From Propionibacteriaceae bacterium P6A17 (GTDB lineage: Bacteria; Actinomycetota; Actinomycetes; Propionibacteriales; Propionibacteriaceae): 64,000 bases of DNA. The stretch spans positions 1-64,000 of the forward strand of contig JHVD01000011.1 of NCBI GenBank assembly GCA_000619965.1, in the 5' to 3' direction. Positions 21,409-29,426 of the stretch are shown piece by piece. The notes under the pieces are model-generated. The model was not told the origin of the DNA. It did no database searches and saw only the letters and a list, made by a program, of their open reading frames with translations. The translations under genes and the position numbers were made by a program. Position 1 is the stretch's first letter; each line of letters starts with the position of its first letter.

Positions 21409-22908
21409 TCAGCGTCGGGGCGCCGGTGCCTCCCTGGACGCGGGGTCCTCCTCGTCGAGGGGAAGCCGCAGCTCGTGGGTGTGGATGGTCCAGTAGATCG
21501 CCACGAGCAGGCTCAACATGACCACCCACAGGCCGTTGCGCAGCCCGAAGTTCATCGCGTTGTAGCCCAGCAGTGCCACCGTCGCGACGATGGCCGCGCG
21601 CATCATGCGGCGCGTCGGGTGCGACATCGGCAGCAGCACCCCGCCCCAGAGCAGGTACCACGAGTGCAGCGCGGGGGCGCACAGCGAGAACCAGATCAGC
21701 GACCACGACACGAACCGCACCGGCATCCGGCCCAGGTAGCGGATCGCGAAGACCACCATCCCGACGACGATCGCCACCACGCCCGCCTTCCGGACGAGGT
21801 TGAACGCCAGCTCGCCCTGGACGGGATGGCCGGCGAGCACGAACGGGAATTCCAGCATGCGGCCCAGCAGGATCACCGGCGAGAACGTGTCCACCTTGCC
21901 GGGCACGTCCGTCGCACCCATCCAGCCGAAGCCGAGCCCCGTCGCGAACGTGATCCCGACGAACGCCGCCACCGCCACCAGCAGCGACCCGACCGAGCGC
22001 AGGAATGCCAGCGCGAGCGGCTTTGGCCGCCACGACGTCCACGGCACCACCATGAACGGCAACGCCACCGCCGCCAGCAGTGCCGGCTGCTTCACCGCCG
22101 CCGCGGCCCCGATGACCAGCGCACCGACGATGACCCACCGGTGGCGCAGCGTGATCCAGATGCCGAGCACCATGAGCCCGGTCATCAGCGAATCGTTGTG
22201 GGCGCCGCCCACGAAGTCGATCACCAGGATCGGGTTGAGGGTCGCGAACCACGTCGCCGTCGACCGGGAGACCCCCACCAGGCGGGCGATGCGCGGCACG
22301 AAGTACCCGATGAGGACGACGCCCGCCAGCGCCGGGATGCGGTGCAGCAGCGTGGCCAGCAGCGGATCGAAGCCGGCCAGCAGGACGAGCCCGTGCGAGA
22401 TTCGCAACGCGAGCGGGCCGTAGGGCGCCGGCGTCTCACGCCACACCCACGCCACCTGGTCGGCGAAGTAGCCGGGCAGGACGCCTGGGCCGACGACGTA
22501 TGGGTCCAGGCCGTTGTGCAGCAGCCAGCCGTGCGCGACGTAGGAGTAGGCGTCGTGGGAGAACACCGGCGGCCCGAACAGCAGCGGCGACACGATGATC
22601 GCGAGCACCGCCCAGTTGCGCAGCAGCGGACGGCCGCGGCGTCGACGATTGCTGGGGCGCAGCCGAAACCAGGACTCGAGCAGCAGCGCCAGCCCGACGA
22701 GGGTCAGCACCGTCCCCGTCCAGCGCAGCACCTCGATGCCGACGGCCGACTGCGGCAGCCACGCCCAGATCGGGGATGCCTGCGGGAGGTAGGCGGGCGA
22801 GAGCGACCCGAGCAGGATGCAGAAGCTGCCCGCGAAGCCAGCCCAGACTGCGCGCGAGCGCGCCGCCGCCGCGAGGTCGCGGACCCAGCGGCGCTCAGTC
22901 ACCGCCAT
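21409..22908 (-). CDS. Polyprenol-phosphomannose-dependent alpha-1,6-mannosyltransferase, MptB-like
   Basis: Integral membrane GT-C glycosyltransferase of 499 residues with about a dozen predicted helices. In Mycobacterium and Corynebacterium, MptA/MptB extend the mannan backbone of lipomannan outside the membrane from polyprenyl-phosphate mannose. The first-loop acidic motif is [14 protein letters not shown] (about 160), then [18 protein letters not shown] and [15 protein letters not shown], all characteristic of this group. ATG at 22908 overlaps the ferredoxin-like gene upstream by 14 bases, so it is coupled to it, although the two have no obvious biochemical link. It is probably used for a lipoglycan of the cell envelope. 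Confidence 0.82.
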   Translation of the reverse strand: MAVTERRWVRDLAAAARSRAVWAGFAGSFCILLGSLSPAYLPQASPIWAWLPQSAVGIEVLRWTGTVLTLVGLALLLESWFRLRPSNRRRRGRPLLRNWAVLAIIVSPLLFGPPVFSHDAYSYVAHGWLLHNGLDPYVVGPGVLPGYFADQVAWVWRETPAPYGPLALRISHGLVLLAGFDPLLATLLHRIPALAGVVLIGYFVPRIARLVGVSRSTATWFATLNPILVIDFVGGAHNDSLMTGLMVLGIWITLRHRWVIVGALVIGAAAAVKQPALLAAVALPFMVVPWTSWRPKPLALAFLRSVGSLLVAVAAFVGITFATGLGFGWMGATDVPGKVDTFSPVILLGRMLEFPFVLAGHPVQGELAFNLVRKAGVVAIVVGMVVFAIRYLGRMPVRFVSWSLIWFSLCAPALHSWYLLWGGVLLPMSHPTRRMMRAAIVATVALLGYNAMNFGLRNGLWVVMLSLLVAIYWTIHTHELRLPLDEEDPASREAPAPRR

Positions 22909-23215
22909 GCCCGTTGGCGAGCCGGCCGCGCTCGTGCAGCAGGTCGCCCAGACGCTCGGCCGCCGGCACGTGCGCGCCCGCCCACTCGAGGGCCTCGTGC
23001 GGGCACTGCTCGATGCAGATGCCGCAGTACATGCACAGCCCCCAGTCGATGCTGAACGTGTCCAGCACGTTGTGGGTGCGGGGCCGCGCCCCCGGTGCGG
23101 GCACCGTCTGCTCCTGGTGCGAGGTGAGCCGGATGCACCACGTCGGGCACTCGCGCGCACAGATCATGCACGACGTGCAGCGCTCCTCGATGAGGCGGAT
23201 GGAGCCGTGGATCAT
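22895..23215 (-). CDS. NuoI-like 2[4Fe-4S] ferredoxin of an orphan NuoB/C/I module
   Basis: 106-residue protein with two complete four-cysteine motifs, CTSCMICARECP (about 13-24) and CMYCGICIEQCP (about 65-76), separated as in NuoI and hydrogenase-type ferredoxin subunits. In complex I this subunit passes electrons to the quinone-linked cluster N2. ATG at 23215 overlaps the stop of the NuoC-like gene (ATGA). It is clearly diverged from the nuoI at 43026-43586 in length and sequence. Its last 14 bases overlap the mannosyltransferase start. Confidence 0.8.
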   Translation of the reverse strand: MIHGSIRLIEERCTSCMICARECPTWCIRLTSHQEQTVPAPGARPRTHNVLDTFSIDWGLCMYCGICIEQCPHEALEWAGAHVPAAERLGDLLHERGRLANGHGGD

Positions 23216-23733
23216 CTCCTGAGCCTCACCCTCGTCCCCGTGGCGCTGAGCGCGATGTCCGATTCCGTCGCGGCGGGGTTGTCGACCACCGCCGGGTCCG
23301 GCACGCCGACCGGCAGCAGCTTGCGCCCGCTCGGGGCGGACTGCCCGGGCTCCAGCGCGCCCGGCCACGACGACGCCGACCGCGGCTCGAGCAGGAACTC
23401 CTTGCGCAGCGGGCGATCCTCCCCGTGCACGATGAGAGGGGCGTCGTCGCAGGCCGTGCCGTCGGGGCGCACGAAGCGCACACCGAAGGATTCGTGGACG
23501 TGGCGCTGCAGCCATGCCGCGCCAGCCCACAGGTCCTCGACGCCGGGCGCGACCGGCTCGTCGCGCGGCACGAGCGCCTCGACGGTCACCCTCGCGTGAT
23601 CGGTGGGGCGCTCGAGCATCAGCACGACACGGAATCCCCCGTCGCGGCCCAGCTCGTCGACCGCGGTGAGGTGCAGCAGGAACGTGAAGCCGTCGCGCAG
23701 GGCCGCCTCGGCGTCGGCACGGTAGTCAGCCAC
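23212..23733 (-). CDS. NuoC-like (30 kDa) subunit of an orphan NuoB/C/I module
   Basis: 173 residues. The core LLHLTAVDELGRDGGFRVV, DEPVAPGVEDLWAGAAW, ESFGVRFVRPDG and DRPLRKEF lines up with the respiratory-chain 30 kDa domain of NuoC, including the DLW...A.W and LRK segments. The final 55 or so residues are unlike NuoC, and no NuoD-like domain is fused. GTG start at 23733 overlaps the NuoB-like stop by eight bases. The trio therefore lacks the large catalytic subunit that normally pairs with this protein. Confidence 0.72.
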   Translation of the reverse strand: MADYRADAEAALRDGFTFLLHLTAVDELGRDGGFRVVLMLERPTDHARVTVEALVPRDEPVAPGVEDLWAGAAWLQRHVHESFGVRFVRPDGTACDDAPLIVHGEDRPLRKEFLLEPRSASSWPGALEPGQSAPSGRKLLPVGVPDPAVVDNPAATESDIALSATGTRVRLRR

Positions 23734-24118
23734 GGCGCACCGCCTCCACGATCTCGACGAAGGCCTCGGGCGGCGGCGGGCAGCCCGCGACGAAGTGGTC
23801 CACCGCGACGGCCTCCCCCACGCCCTTGGCCACCGAGTACGAATCCCAGTAAGGGCCGCCGACGCACGCGCACGCCCCGAAGGCGACGACGACCGGCCGC
23901 CCGGGCAGCGCGGCCACCGTCTCACGCAGGGCGGGGGTCATGGCGTGCGTCAGCGTCCCAGAGGCGGTCACGATCACCCTGGCGTCGCCAGGCAGCTCCG
24001 CCGCGGGCACCCGTCGGCGCTGCGCCAGCGCGGCCTGCGATTCGAGGGCGCAGCACGCCAGCGCCAGATCGACGACGTACACCGACCCGTCCCCGCACCA
24101 GTCCACTGCCTGCACCAT
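23726..24118 (-). CDS. NuoB-like (20 kDa PSST) subunit of an orphan NuoB/C/I module
   Basis: 130-residue small-subunit homologue of complex I and energy-converting hydrogenases. All four ligands expected for cluster N2 are present: ALACCALES (two adjacent Cys, about 22-23), FGACACVGG (about 83) and VAGCPPPPE (about 111). It is shorter than the 184-residue nuoB at 51386-51940 and only distantly similar. ATG start at 24118 has no Shine-Dalgarno but has TACGCT seven bases upstream, so the trio seems to be its own leaderless transcription unit, 46 bases after the PEP carboxykinase gene. Confidence 0.75.
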   Translation of the reverse strand: MVQAVDWCGDGSVYVVDLALACCALESQAALAQRRRVPAAELPGDARVIVTASGTLTHAMTPALRETVAALPGRPVVVAFGACACVGGPYWDSYSVAKGVGEAVAVDHFVAGCPPPPEAFVEIVEAVRRG

Positions 24119-24125
24119 GCGTGTC

Positions 24126-24131
24126 AGCGTA
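24126..24131 (-). promoter_or_regulatory. Leaderless -10 for the NuoB/C/I-like trio
   Basis: TACGCT on the minus strand, a 7-base spacer, then the ATG at 24118. The hexamer is the same as that before exoA. Confidence 0.4.
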
Positions 24132-24164
24132 CTCGTGCGGGGCCCACGGGCCGGAATCGGCACC

Positions 24165-27100
24165 TCAGGCGAAGCGCTCCTGGCGCCCCGTCGTGCCGAC
24201 GAGCAGGCGCGCATCCGGCGTGGCGGCGCGCAGCCGCTCCAGCTTCTCGGCCAGCCCGAGCCGCTCGGCCGCCTCCGCGTTCGACGGCACCGCCACGAAC
24301 TCCTCGATGGCCGCGATCGAGCGCTGCAGGAGCTGACGCTCGGCGTCGGCGGCGGAGGCCAGCCGGGCTGCGTACCAGTCGGAGGAGAGCACGTGCTCGC
24401 GGGTGAACATGGCCCGGAACTCCGGCGAGTGCAGGGTCAGGCCCTCGTACTCGCCGTGGGCCATGATCGCAAGCAGCGCCTTGATCGGCGGGATGGCCAG
24501 ATTGACCGTGCCGTCCTCGAAGTAGCTCTTGGCCACGCGCTCGTGCGTGGTGAGGATCGTCTCCACCGACGACGCGTACTCGGCCGGGTCCTGCAGCTCC
24601 GGCCGCAGCATGTCGTCGGAGAAGACGACGTGCGGGTGCAGGAAGATGCGCCCGAAGTACTTCGTGGTGAACTTCTTGTTGATGCGGTAGCCGAGCCGGC
24701 TGGCCTCCAGCGTGCGGCCCTCCCACTCGAAGTCGGGCACCGCCTCGAGCGCGCCCTCGTCGATCAGGTGCTGGGCGTCGCGCTCCTCGACGCTCATGCG
24801 CGAGAACAGCTCCGGGATGAGCAGCGAAATGTCGTGGTCGACGCGAACGTGCGGCCCCACCACACCGGCCGACGAGAGCCAACCGTCGTAGCCGGTGAGC
24901 GCGAAGGAGAGGAAGGCGGCCCCCAGATCGTAGACGGAGGGCAGCGAGTTGAACGGACCCTTGGTCATCGCCCCCTCGGAGCCGGCGCCCGTCGTCGACG
25001 GCGACTTGCCCGTCATCGACGAGATGAACTCCATCATGAGTTCGGGCAGCGGCATGTAGTGCAGCGGCCCGTAGGCGCACAGCGCGGGCACGCCCTCTTC
25101 CGCAGCGTTGTTGCGGCGGCCGGCGGCGACCACGTCGACGCTGCGGCGCAGCGGCTCCTCCGGGCGGAGGCCCTGCGAAAGCCGCTCGCCCAGCTCGGCG
25201 AGCGCGGTGGCCCTGGCGTTGACCACGTCGGGGCGCACCTGCAGGTAGCGCGGGTTCTTCGAGCGGGCGCCGTCGACGATGCGCGGATGCGCCGAGGAGA
25301 CGAAGTAGGGCTCCTCGTAGCGGCCCTCCGCGAAGCGGCGGATGAGACGCCGCATGGGCTTGGTGAACTGCGAGAAGCCCACCGCGTCCTCCATGAGCGC
25401 GACCGCGTCGTCCCTTTCCAGCGGCGCAAAGTTGGAGAGGAATGCGCCGTTGGCGATGTCCATCTCGGTCTGCTTGTCGTAGCCGCGGTGGATGGCGTCG
25501 TCGGGGCGCTGGAACAGCAACCGCTCCGCGTTCTCGACGTACTTGCGGCTCGGTGCGTCGGCCCCGCCGCTGGACGGCGCGACGATGGAGGCGGTGATGT
25601 CGTCCTCGGTCTGCACCTTGGCGGCCGGGTGGAAGTCGTGACGCAGGCCGAACAGGCGCCAGGAGTCGCCGGCCTCGTAGCCCACGCGCAGCATGTTGAC
25701 GCGGATCTTCTCGCCGTCGAGGCGCAGCGCGTGCCCGGTGCGACCGTTGAGGCTGGGGACCGCGAAGTGGCCCACCCAGTCCTCTCCCCACTCCGGCCGG
25801 TAGAAGCGCTTGACGACGAAGACGAGCTCCTTGATGTGGTTCGGGATCGAGTCGAGCCAGGCGTTGTACTCGTCGGTGAAGTCGGTCGACGGGCTCAGCA
25901 GCTTGATGACGGAGCCGACGGAGCGGGCGTCGGAGAGCAGCGGGCGCACGTCGTGGGCGTCGGGGTCTGCGAAGCGGTCCGAGAAGTCGCGCTCGACGAT
26001 CTCGCGCACCTGGGCCATGTCGCGCTCGAAGTCCTCGACGTACACGTTGCCGACGATGAACGCGTCGGTGATCGACTTCGAGATCTCCGACTTGCCGCCG
26101 CCGGAGACGGTGGCCGGCTTGTGCGCCTCGGTGGCGACGGGCTGCGTGCCGACGAGCGTCCACTGCGAGCCGTCGACGGCGAGGTGCACCGGCTCCACCT
26201 GGTAGCCGTCGGGGAGGATGTAGGTGTGGTCGGCCTTCAGCGTGATGCGCTGCTCGCCGCTGCCATTGCGCCACGTGATGCTGGAGTCGCGCAGCGAGAA
26301 CTCCGCGGTCTCCGGCACGAGCACGAGGCGGTCGATGACCGAGTCGACGGCGTACCCCTCGGGCGCGACGCGCCAGCGATCGGGGTCGCAGTTGAGGGCC
26401 TCCGCGAAGCGCCGCCGGGGCACGCGCGAGCCGCTGAAGGTCTGACCGAGGTTGTAGCGCGGGTAGGTGCGGGCGCCGCCGGCGTGCTCCTCCTCCACCA
26501 GGCCGAGGAGGTTCGTCGCGTAGCTGATCTGCGCCTTGACCTCCTTCTTGCAGTAGCCGAAGTAGTTGTCGGCGATGACGGTGACGATGACGCCACGCTC
26601 GTCGCGCAGGCACAGCTTGAAGGCGGAGCCGCCGTTGTAGCGCTCCTGCGGGTCGTTCCAGCACTGCCCGTCCCGACGCTGACGCTCGGTGGCGTCGTCG
26701 ATGTGGGGCAGCCCCAACTCACGCTTGGTGAGCTTCGTGAGGTGTGGCGCCAGGATGACGGCCCCGGTGTGGCCCGTCCACGTCTCCGGGTCGAGCGCCG
26801 CGTCCCCCTCGGGGAGGAACGGGTCGCCGGCGTTGCCGAAGATGCCCTCGACGAAGTGCAGGTTCGCCATGAGGCTCGCCGGCGCGAAGAAGCGGACCTC
26901 CATCGTGCGGCGCGGGGTGAAGCCGGGCACTGCCGGCACGACGACGGGGCGCAGCAGCAGCGACGCCCAGCAGTGCAGCGGATGGGGCTCGGCAGAGGTG
27001 TAGGGCAGGAGCATGGACTCCTCAGGCGGCTGCAGGGCCGCGGCGAATATGCGGGCGGCGACCTCGCGCGGCACCGCGATCTTGTCGGCCTGGATGGGCA

Positions 27101-27509
27101 GACCGCCCTCAGCGATGTGGAAGACGCCCTTGGTGGTGCGGCGGTCGTTGGCGGGGTTGTGGAGCACTCCGTTGGCGAGCCGATAGCTGCTCAACTGCTC
27201 GGAGGCGAAGTGGTCGCCGCTGCGCGGCAGCGACATTTCGCTGGCCAGGCCCTCCTCGTCGAGCACGAGCGTGCGGTTGGGAAGGCGGCCCTGCCAGTCG
27301 GTGCCGTCGAAGTAGGAGTCGAGGAAGTACTGGATGCGCTGGTCCACCGGGGGGATGGCGAAGCCGAGGCGGCGGTTGAATTCGCGCTGGCGGTCCAGGA
27401 TGGGCCGCACGAGCGCGACCTCCTCCCCTGATGCCGCCGTGTGCTCCATGGCGTAGCCGAGGAGCCCGAGTCGAAGTGCAATGGCCGATGCGGTGATCTT
27501 GTTGCCCAT
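24165..27509 (-). CDS. PPi-type phosphoenolpyruvate carboxykinase
   Basis: Large cytosolic protein of 1114 residues matching the diphosphate-dependent PEP carboxykinases described from Propionibacterium freudenreichii and Entamoeba, which interconvert PEP + CO2 + Pi and oxaloacetate + PPi. The length is right for that group (about 1100-1200) and far above GTP or ATP PEPCK (about 530-620). Visible motifs are RYNGGSAFKLCL (about 291), YFGYCKKEVKAQISYA (about 315), EEEHAGGART (about 340) and a phosphate-binding-loop-like SGGGKSEISKS (about 468-478). It would link glycolysis to the dicarboxylate/propionate pathway using PPi. ATG at 27509 lacks a Shine-Dalgarno but has GATAAT seven bases before it. 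The assignment rests on recall of the family, not a search. Confidence 0.75.
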   Translation of the reverse strand: MGNKITASAIALRLGLLGYAMEHTAASGEEVALVRPILDRQREFNRRLGFAIPPVDQRIQYFLDSYFDGTDWQGRLPNRTLVLDEEGLASEMSLPRSGDHFASEQLSSYRLANGVLHNPANDRRTTKGVFHIAEGGLPIQADKIAVPREVAARIFAAALQPPEESMLLPYTSAEPHPLHCWASLLLRPVVVPAVPGFTPRRTMEVRFFAPASLMANLHFVEGIFGNAGDPFLPEGDAALDPETWTGHTGAVILAPHLTKLTKRELGLPHIDDATERQRRDGQCWNDPQERYNGGSAFKLCLRDERGVIVTVIADNYFGYCKKEVKAQISYATNLLGLVEEEHAGGARTYPRYNLGQTFSGSRVPRRRFAEALNCDPDRWRVAPEGYAVDSVIDRLVLVPETAEFSLRDSSITWRNGSGEQRITLKADHTYILPDGYQVEPVHLAVDGSQWTLVGTQPVATEAHKPATVSGGGKSEISKSITDAFIVGNVYVEDFERDMAQVREIVERDFSDRFADPDAHDVRPLLSDARSVGSVIKLLSPSTDFTDEYNAWLDSIPNHIKELVFVVKRFYRPEWGEDWVGHFAVPSLNGRTGHALRLDGEKIRVNMLRVGYEAGDSWRLFGLRHDFHPAAKVQTEDDITASIVAPSSGGADAPSRKYVENAERLLFQRPDDAIHRGYDKQTEMDIANGAFLSNFAPLERDDAVALMEDAVGFSQFTKPMRRLIRRFAEGRYEEPYFVSSAHPRIVDGARSKNPRYLQVRPDVVNARATALAELGERLSQGLRPEEPLRRSVDVVAAGRRNNAAEEGVPALCAYGPLHYMPLPELMMEFISSMTGKSPSTTGAGSEGAMTKGPFNSLPSVYDLGAAFLSFALTGYDGWLSSAGVVGPHVRVDHDISLLIPELFSRMSVEERDAQHLIDEGALEAVPDFEWEGRTLEASRLGYRINKKFTTKYFGRIFLHPHVVFSDDMLRPELQDPAEYASSVETILTTHERVAKSYFEDGTVNLAIPPIKALLAIMAHGEYEGLTLHSPEFRAMFTREHVLSSDWYAARLASAADAERQLLQRSIAAIEEFVAVPSNAEAAERLGLAEKLERLRAATPDARLLVGTTGRQERFA

Positions 27510-27516
27510 ATGGGCA

Positions 27517-27522
27517 ATTATC
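27517..27522 (-). promoter_or_regulatory. Leaderless -10 for the PEP carboxykinase
   Basis: GATAAT (close to TATAAT) with a 7-base spacer before the ATG at 27509. It lies across the stop codon region of the MFS gene. Confidence 0.35.
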
Positions 27523-28843
27523 CCGCGCTGCGATCCGTCGCGTCCGTGGGGTCGCCCCAAGACCGCCGACGGCGGTCCCTGCGTCGGTTGCGCACCCGGT
27601 CGCGCACATCCTCCAGGAAGTGGAGGGTCTGCGGGTAGTGCTCGCTGCGTGCGAGCAGCAGACCGCCGACGAGCAGCGCCGTGATGCCGGTGGCCACGCC
27701 GCCGACGAGCAGCGTCGCCCGGGCGCCCCAATGCTCGCCCACCCATCCGATGAGCGGCGCCCCGATCGGCGTGCCGCCGAGGAAGATCGCCATGTAGAGC
27801 GCCATCACGCGCCCTCGCATCTCGGGCTCGGTGGTGAGCTGGACCCGCGAGTTCGCCGTCGTCATCACGGTGATCGCGAGCCAGCCCGTCGGGACGAGCA
27901 GGATCGCGTAGGTCCAGTAGCCGGGCGCGACGGTCAGCAGGCTCTCGAGCACGGCGAAGCCCATGAGCGCGGCGACGAGGGTGCCGATGCGCGGGTAGCC
28001 GCGGCGGGCGGCGAGGATGGCGCCGGAGAGGGTGCCGAGGGCCATCATCGAGCCGAGGAGGCCGTAGGAATCGGCCCCGAGCCCGAAGACCGCGGTGGCC
28101 ATCAGCGCATTGGCCACCTGGAAGTTGAGGCCGAAGGTGCCGAGCATGAACACCATGAGGAAGATCATCACGAGGTCGGGGCGGCGGGCGACGTAGGCGA
28201 TGCCTTCCCGGATGGCCCCCTTGCCGGCGCGACGGCGGGCCGGGTGGAGCTCGTCGACGCGCATGCTCGCCAGCGCCACGATGGGGGCGACGAAGCTCAC
28301 CGCGTTGATCCACAGCGCCGGCGTGACCCCGACCCAACCGATCAGCAGCCCGGAGATGGCGGGCCCGACGAGGCGCGCCGCGTTGAACTGCATCGAGTTG
28401 AGGCCCACGGCGTTGGGCAGCAGCTCCTCGGCGACCATCTCCGAGACCATTGCCTGCCGTGCGGGGCCGTCGAAGGCCTGCACGGTGCCGATCAGGACGG
28501 CCAGCACGAACACGTGCCACAGCTCCGCGACGTCCAGCGTGACCAGGAGCGCCAGCGCGAGCGAGCACACCCCGAGGCCGAGCTGGGTGGCCTGGAGGAC
28601 GTGGCGCTTGTTGTAGCGGTCGACGAGCGCGCCCGCTACCGGCGACAGCAGCGGCACGGGCAGGAACTGGAGGCCGGTGACGAGGCCGAGAGCCGCCGCC
28701 GAGTTGTCGGTGAGGATCGTGAGGACGAGCCAGTCCTGCGCGATGACGCTGATCCAGCCCGCGACGCTGGAGATCAGCGACGCGATCCAGAAGAGCCGGA
28801 AGTTGTGGACGCGCAGCGAGGCGAACGTGGTGGTCCTGGCCAT
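27518..28843 (-). CDS. MFS exporter (EntS/MFS_3-like)
   Basis: 441-residue major facilitator with 12 predicted helices and a basic C-terminal tail. The N-terminal FRLFWIASLISSVAGWISVIA and loop 2-3 motif VDRYNKRHVL are typical of the enterobactin-exporter/macrolide-efflux branch (MFS_3, TIGR00900-like). Helix 11 region FLGGTPIGAPLIGW is also characteristic. ATG at 28843 overlaps the MarR stop as TGATG, so the two are coupled. Being under a MarR repressor suggests export of a toxic or signalling small molecule; the substrate is not deducible. Confidence 0.85.
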   Translation of the reverse strand: MARTTTFASLRVHNFRLFWIASLISSVAGWISVIAQDWLVLTILTDNSAAALGLVTGLQFLPVPLLSPVAGALVDRYNKRHVLQATQLGLGVCSLALALLVTLDVAELWHVFVLAVLIGTVQAFDGPARQAMVSEMVAEELLPNAVGLNSMQFNAARLVGPAISGLLIGWVGVTPALWINAVSFVAPIVALASMRVDELHPARRRAGKGAIREGIAYVARRPDLVMIFLMVFMLGTFGLNFQVANALMATAVFGLGADSYGLLGSMMALGTLSGAILAARRGYPRIGTLVAALMGFAVLESLLTVAPGYWTYAILLVPTGWLAITVMTTANSRVQLTTEPEMRGRVMALYMAIFLGGTPIGAPLIGWVGEHWGARATLLVGGVATGITALLVGGLLLARSEHYPQTLHFLEDVRDRVRNRRRDRRRRSWGDPTDATDRSAG

Positions 28844-29259
28844 CACAGCACCTGCTGCAGGATGCGTGCCGCGCGGGCGAGCACGTCGAGCTCCTCGTCG
28901 CCAAGGGGGCTCAGCCGCTGCTCCATCCACGAGTCGCGAATCATGGCGGTGCGCTGCAGCATGGCGCGGCCCTCGTCGGTGAGCGTCACGATCCGCCGAC
29001 GGCCGTCGTCGGCGTCCCTTTCGCGCTGGATGTAGCCGAGCTCCTCGAGCCCGTCGAGGGTCTTCGTCATGGACGGCGCGGTGACCTGCTCCTCGCACGC
29101 CAGCTCGCCGGGCGTGCACGAGCCGCAGCGCTGGATCATCCACATGACCGCGAGCTGGTGGGGGGCGAGGTCCGTGTGGGTCTCGAAGCGGACCTTGCGG
29201 CTCACGAGCTGGCACGCGAGACGCACCTCGTTGGCGAGCTTCGTCATGTCGACGTCCAA
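28843..29259 (-). CDS. MarR-family transcriptional repressor
   Basis: Winged-helix dimeric regulator of about 138 residues that usually releases DNA on binding a small phenolic or drug-like ligand. The DNA-binding core is SCTPGELACEEQVTAPSMTKTLDGLEELGYI, quoted in parts: GELACEEQVTAPSMTK (recognition helix) and RRIVTLTDEG (wing). TTG at 29259 is preferred as start because GAGGTG lies eight bases upstream; the next ATG (29247) would be 20 bases from it. A 12-base perfect palindrome 22 bases upstream is the likely operator. It probably represses itself and the MFS gene it overlaps. Confidence 0.85.
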   Translation of the reverse strand: MDVDMTKLANEVRLACQLVSRKVRFETHTDLAPHQLAVMWMIQRCGSCTPGELACEEQVTAPSMTKTLDGLEELGYIQRERDADDGRRRIVTLTDEGRAMLQRTAMIRDSWMEQRLSPLGDEELDVLARAARILQQVL

Positions 29260-29280
29260 CGCTACTTCACCTCGGCTAGT

Positions 29281-29292
29281 TAGTTGCAACTA
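29281..29292 (-). promoter_or_regulatory. Probable MarR operator
   Basis: TAGTTGCAACTA, a perfect 12-base palindrome between marR and korA, downstream of a candidate marR -10 (TATTCT, minus strand 29312-29307). MarR operators are typically AT-rich palindromes of this kind. Binding would block marR-MFS transcription. Confidence 0.55.
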
Positions 29293-29382
29293 TTTAACTG
29301 GGATTAAGAATATGCCGAGGGGCGACGTCGGGCAAGCCGGCGGCCGGCCCTCGCGGACTGCGCACCTCGTGGTGGGGGCCAC

Positions 29383-29388
29383 TACAAT
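29383..29388 (+). promoter_or_regulatory. -10 element for korAB
   Basis: TACAAT 39 bases before the korA GTG, on the plus strand of the divergent marR/korA region. The -35 region is weak. Confidence 0.45.
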
Positions 29389-29426
29389 GACGGGGAAGTC
29401 TTCTGTCAGATACGTTTCGAGGTTTC

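Noticed and set aside
22895-24118. The NuoB/C/I-like trio as a recent duplication of the nuo operon
   Set aside because: Lengths and sequences differ greatly from the nuoB, nuoC and nuoI at 43-52 kb, and the gene order lacks D, E, F, G and H. An old divergence or separate origin fits better.
23940-27431. Plus-strand open frame of 1163 codons opposite the PEP carboxykinase
   Set aside because: Low-complexity Arg/Val/Gly/Asp composition and no ribosome binding site. The minus strand has clear family motifs over the same bases.
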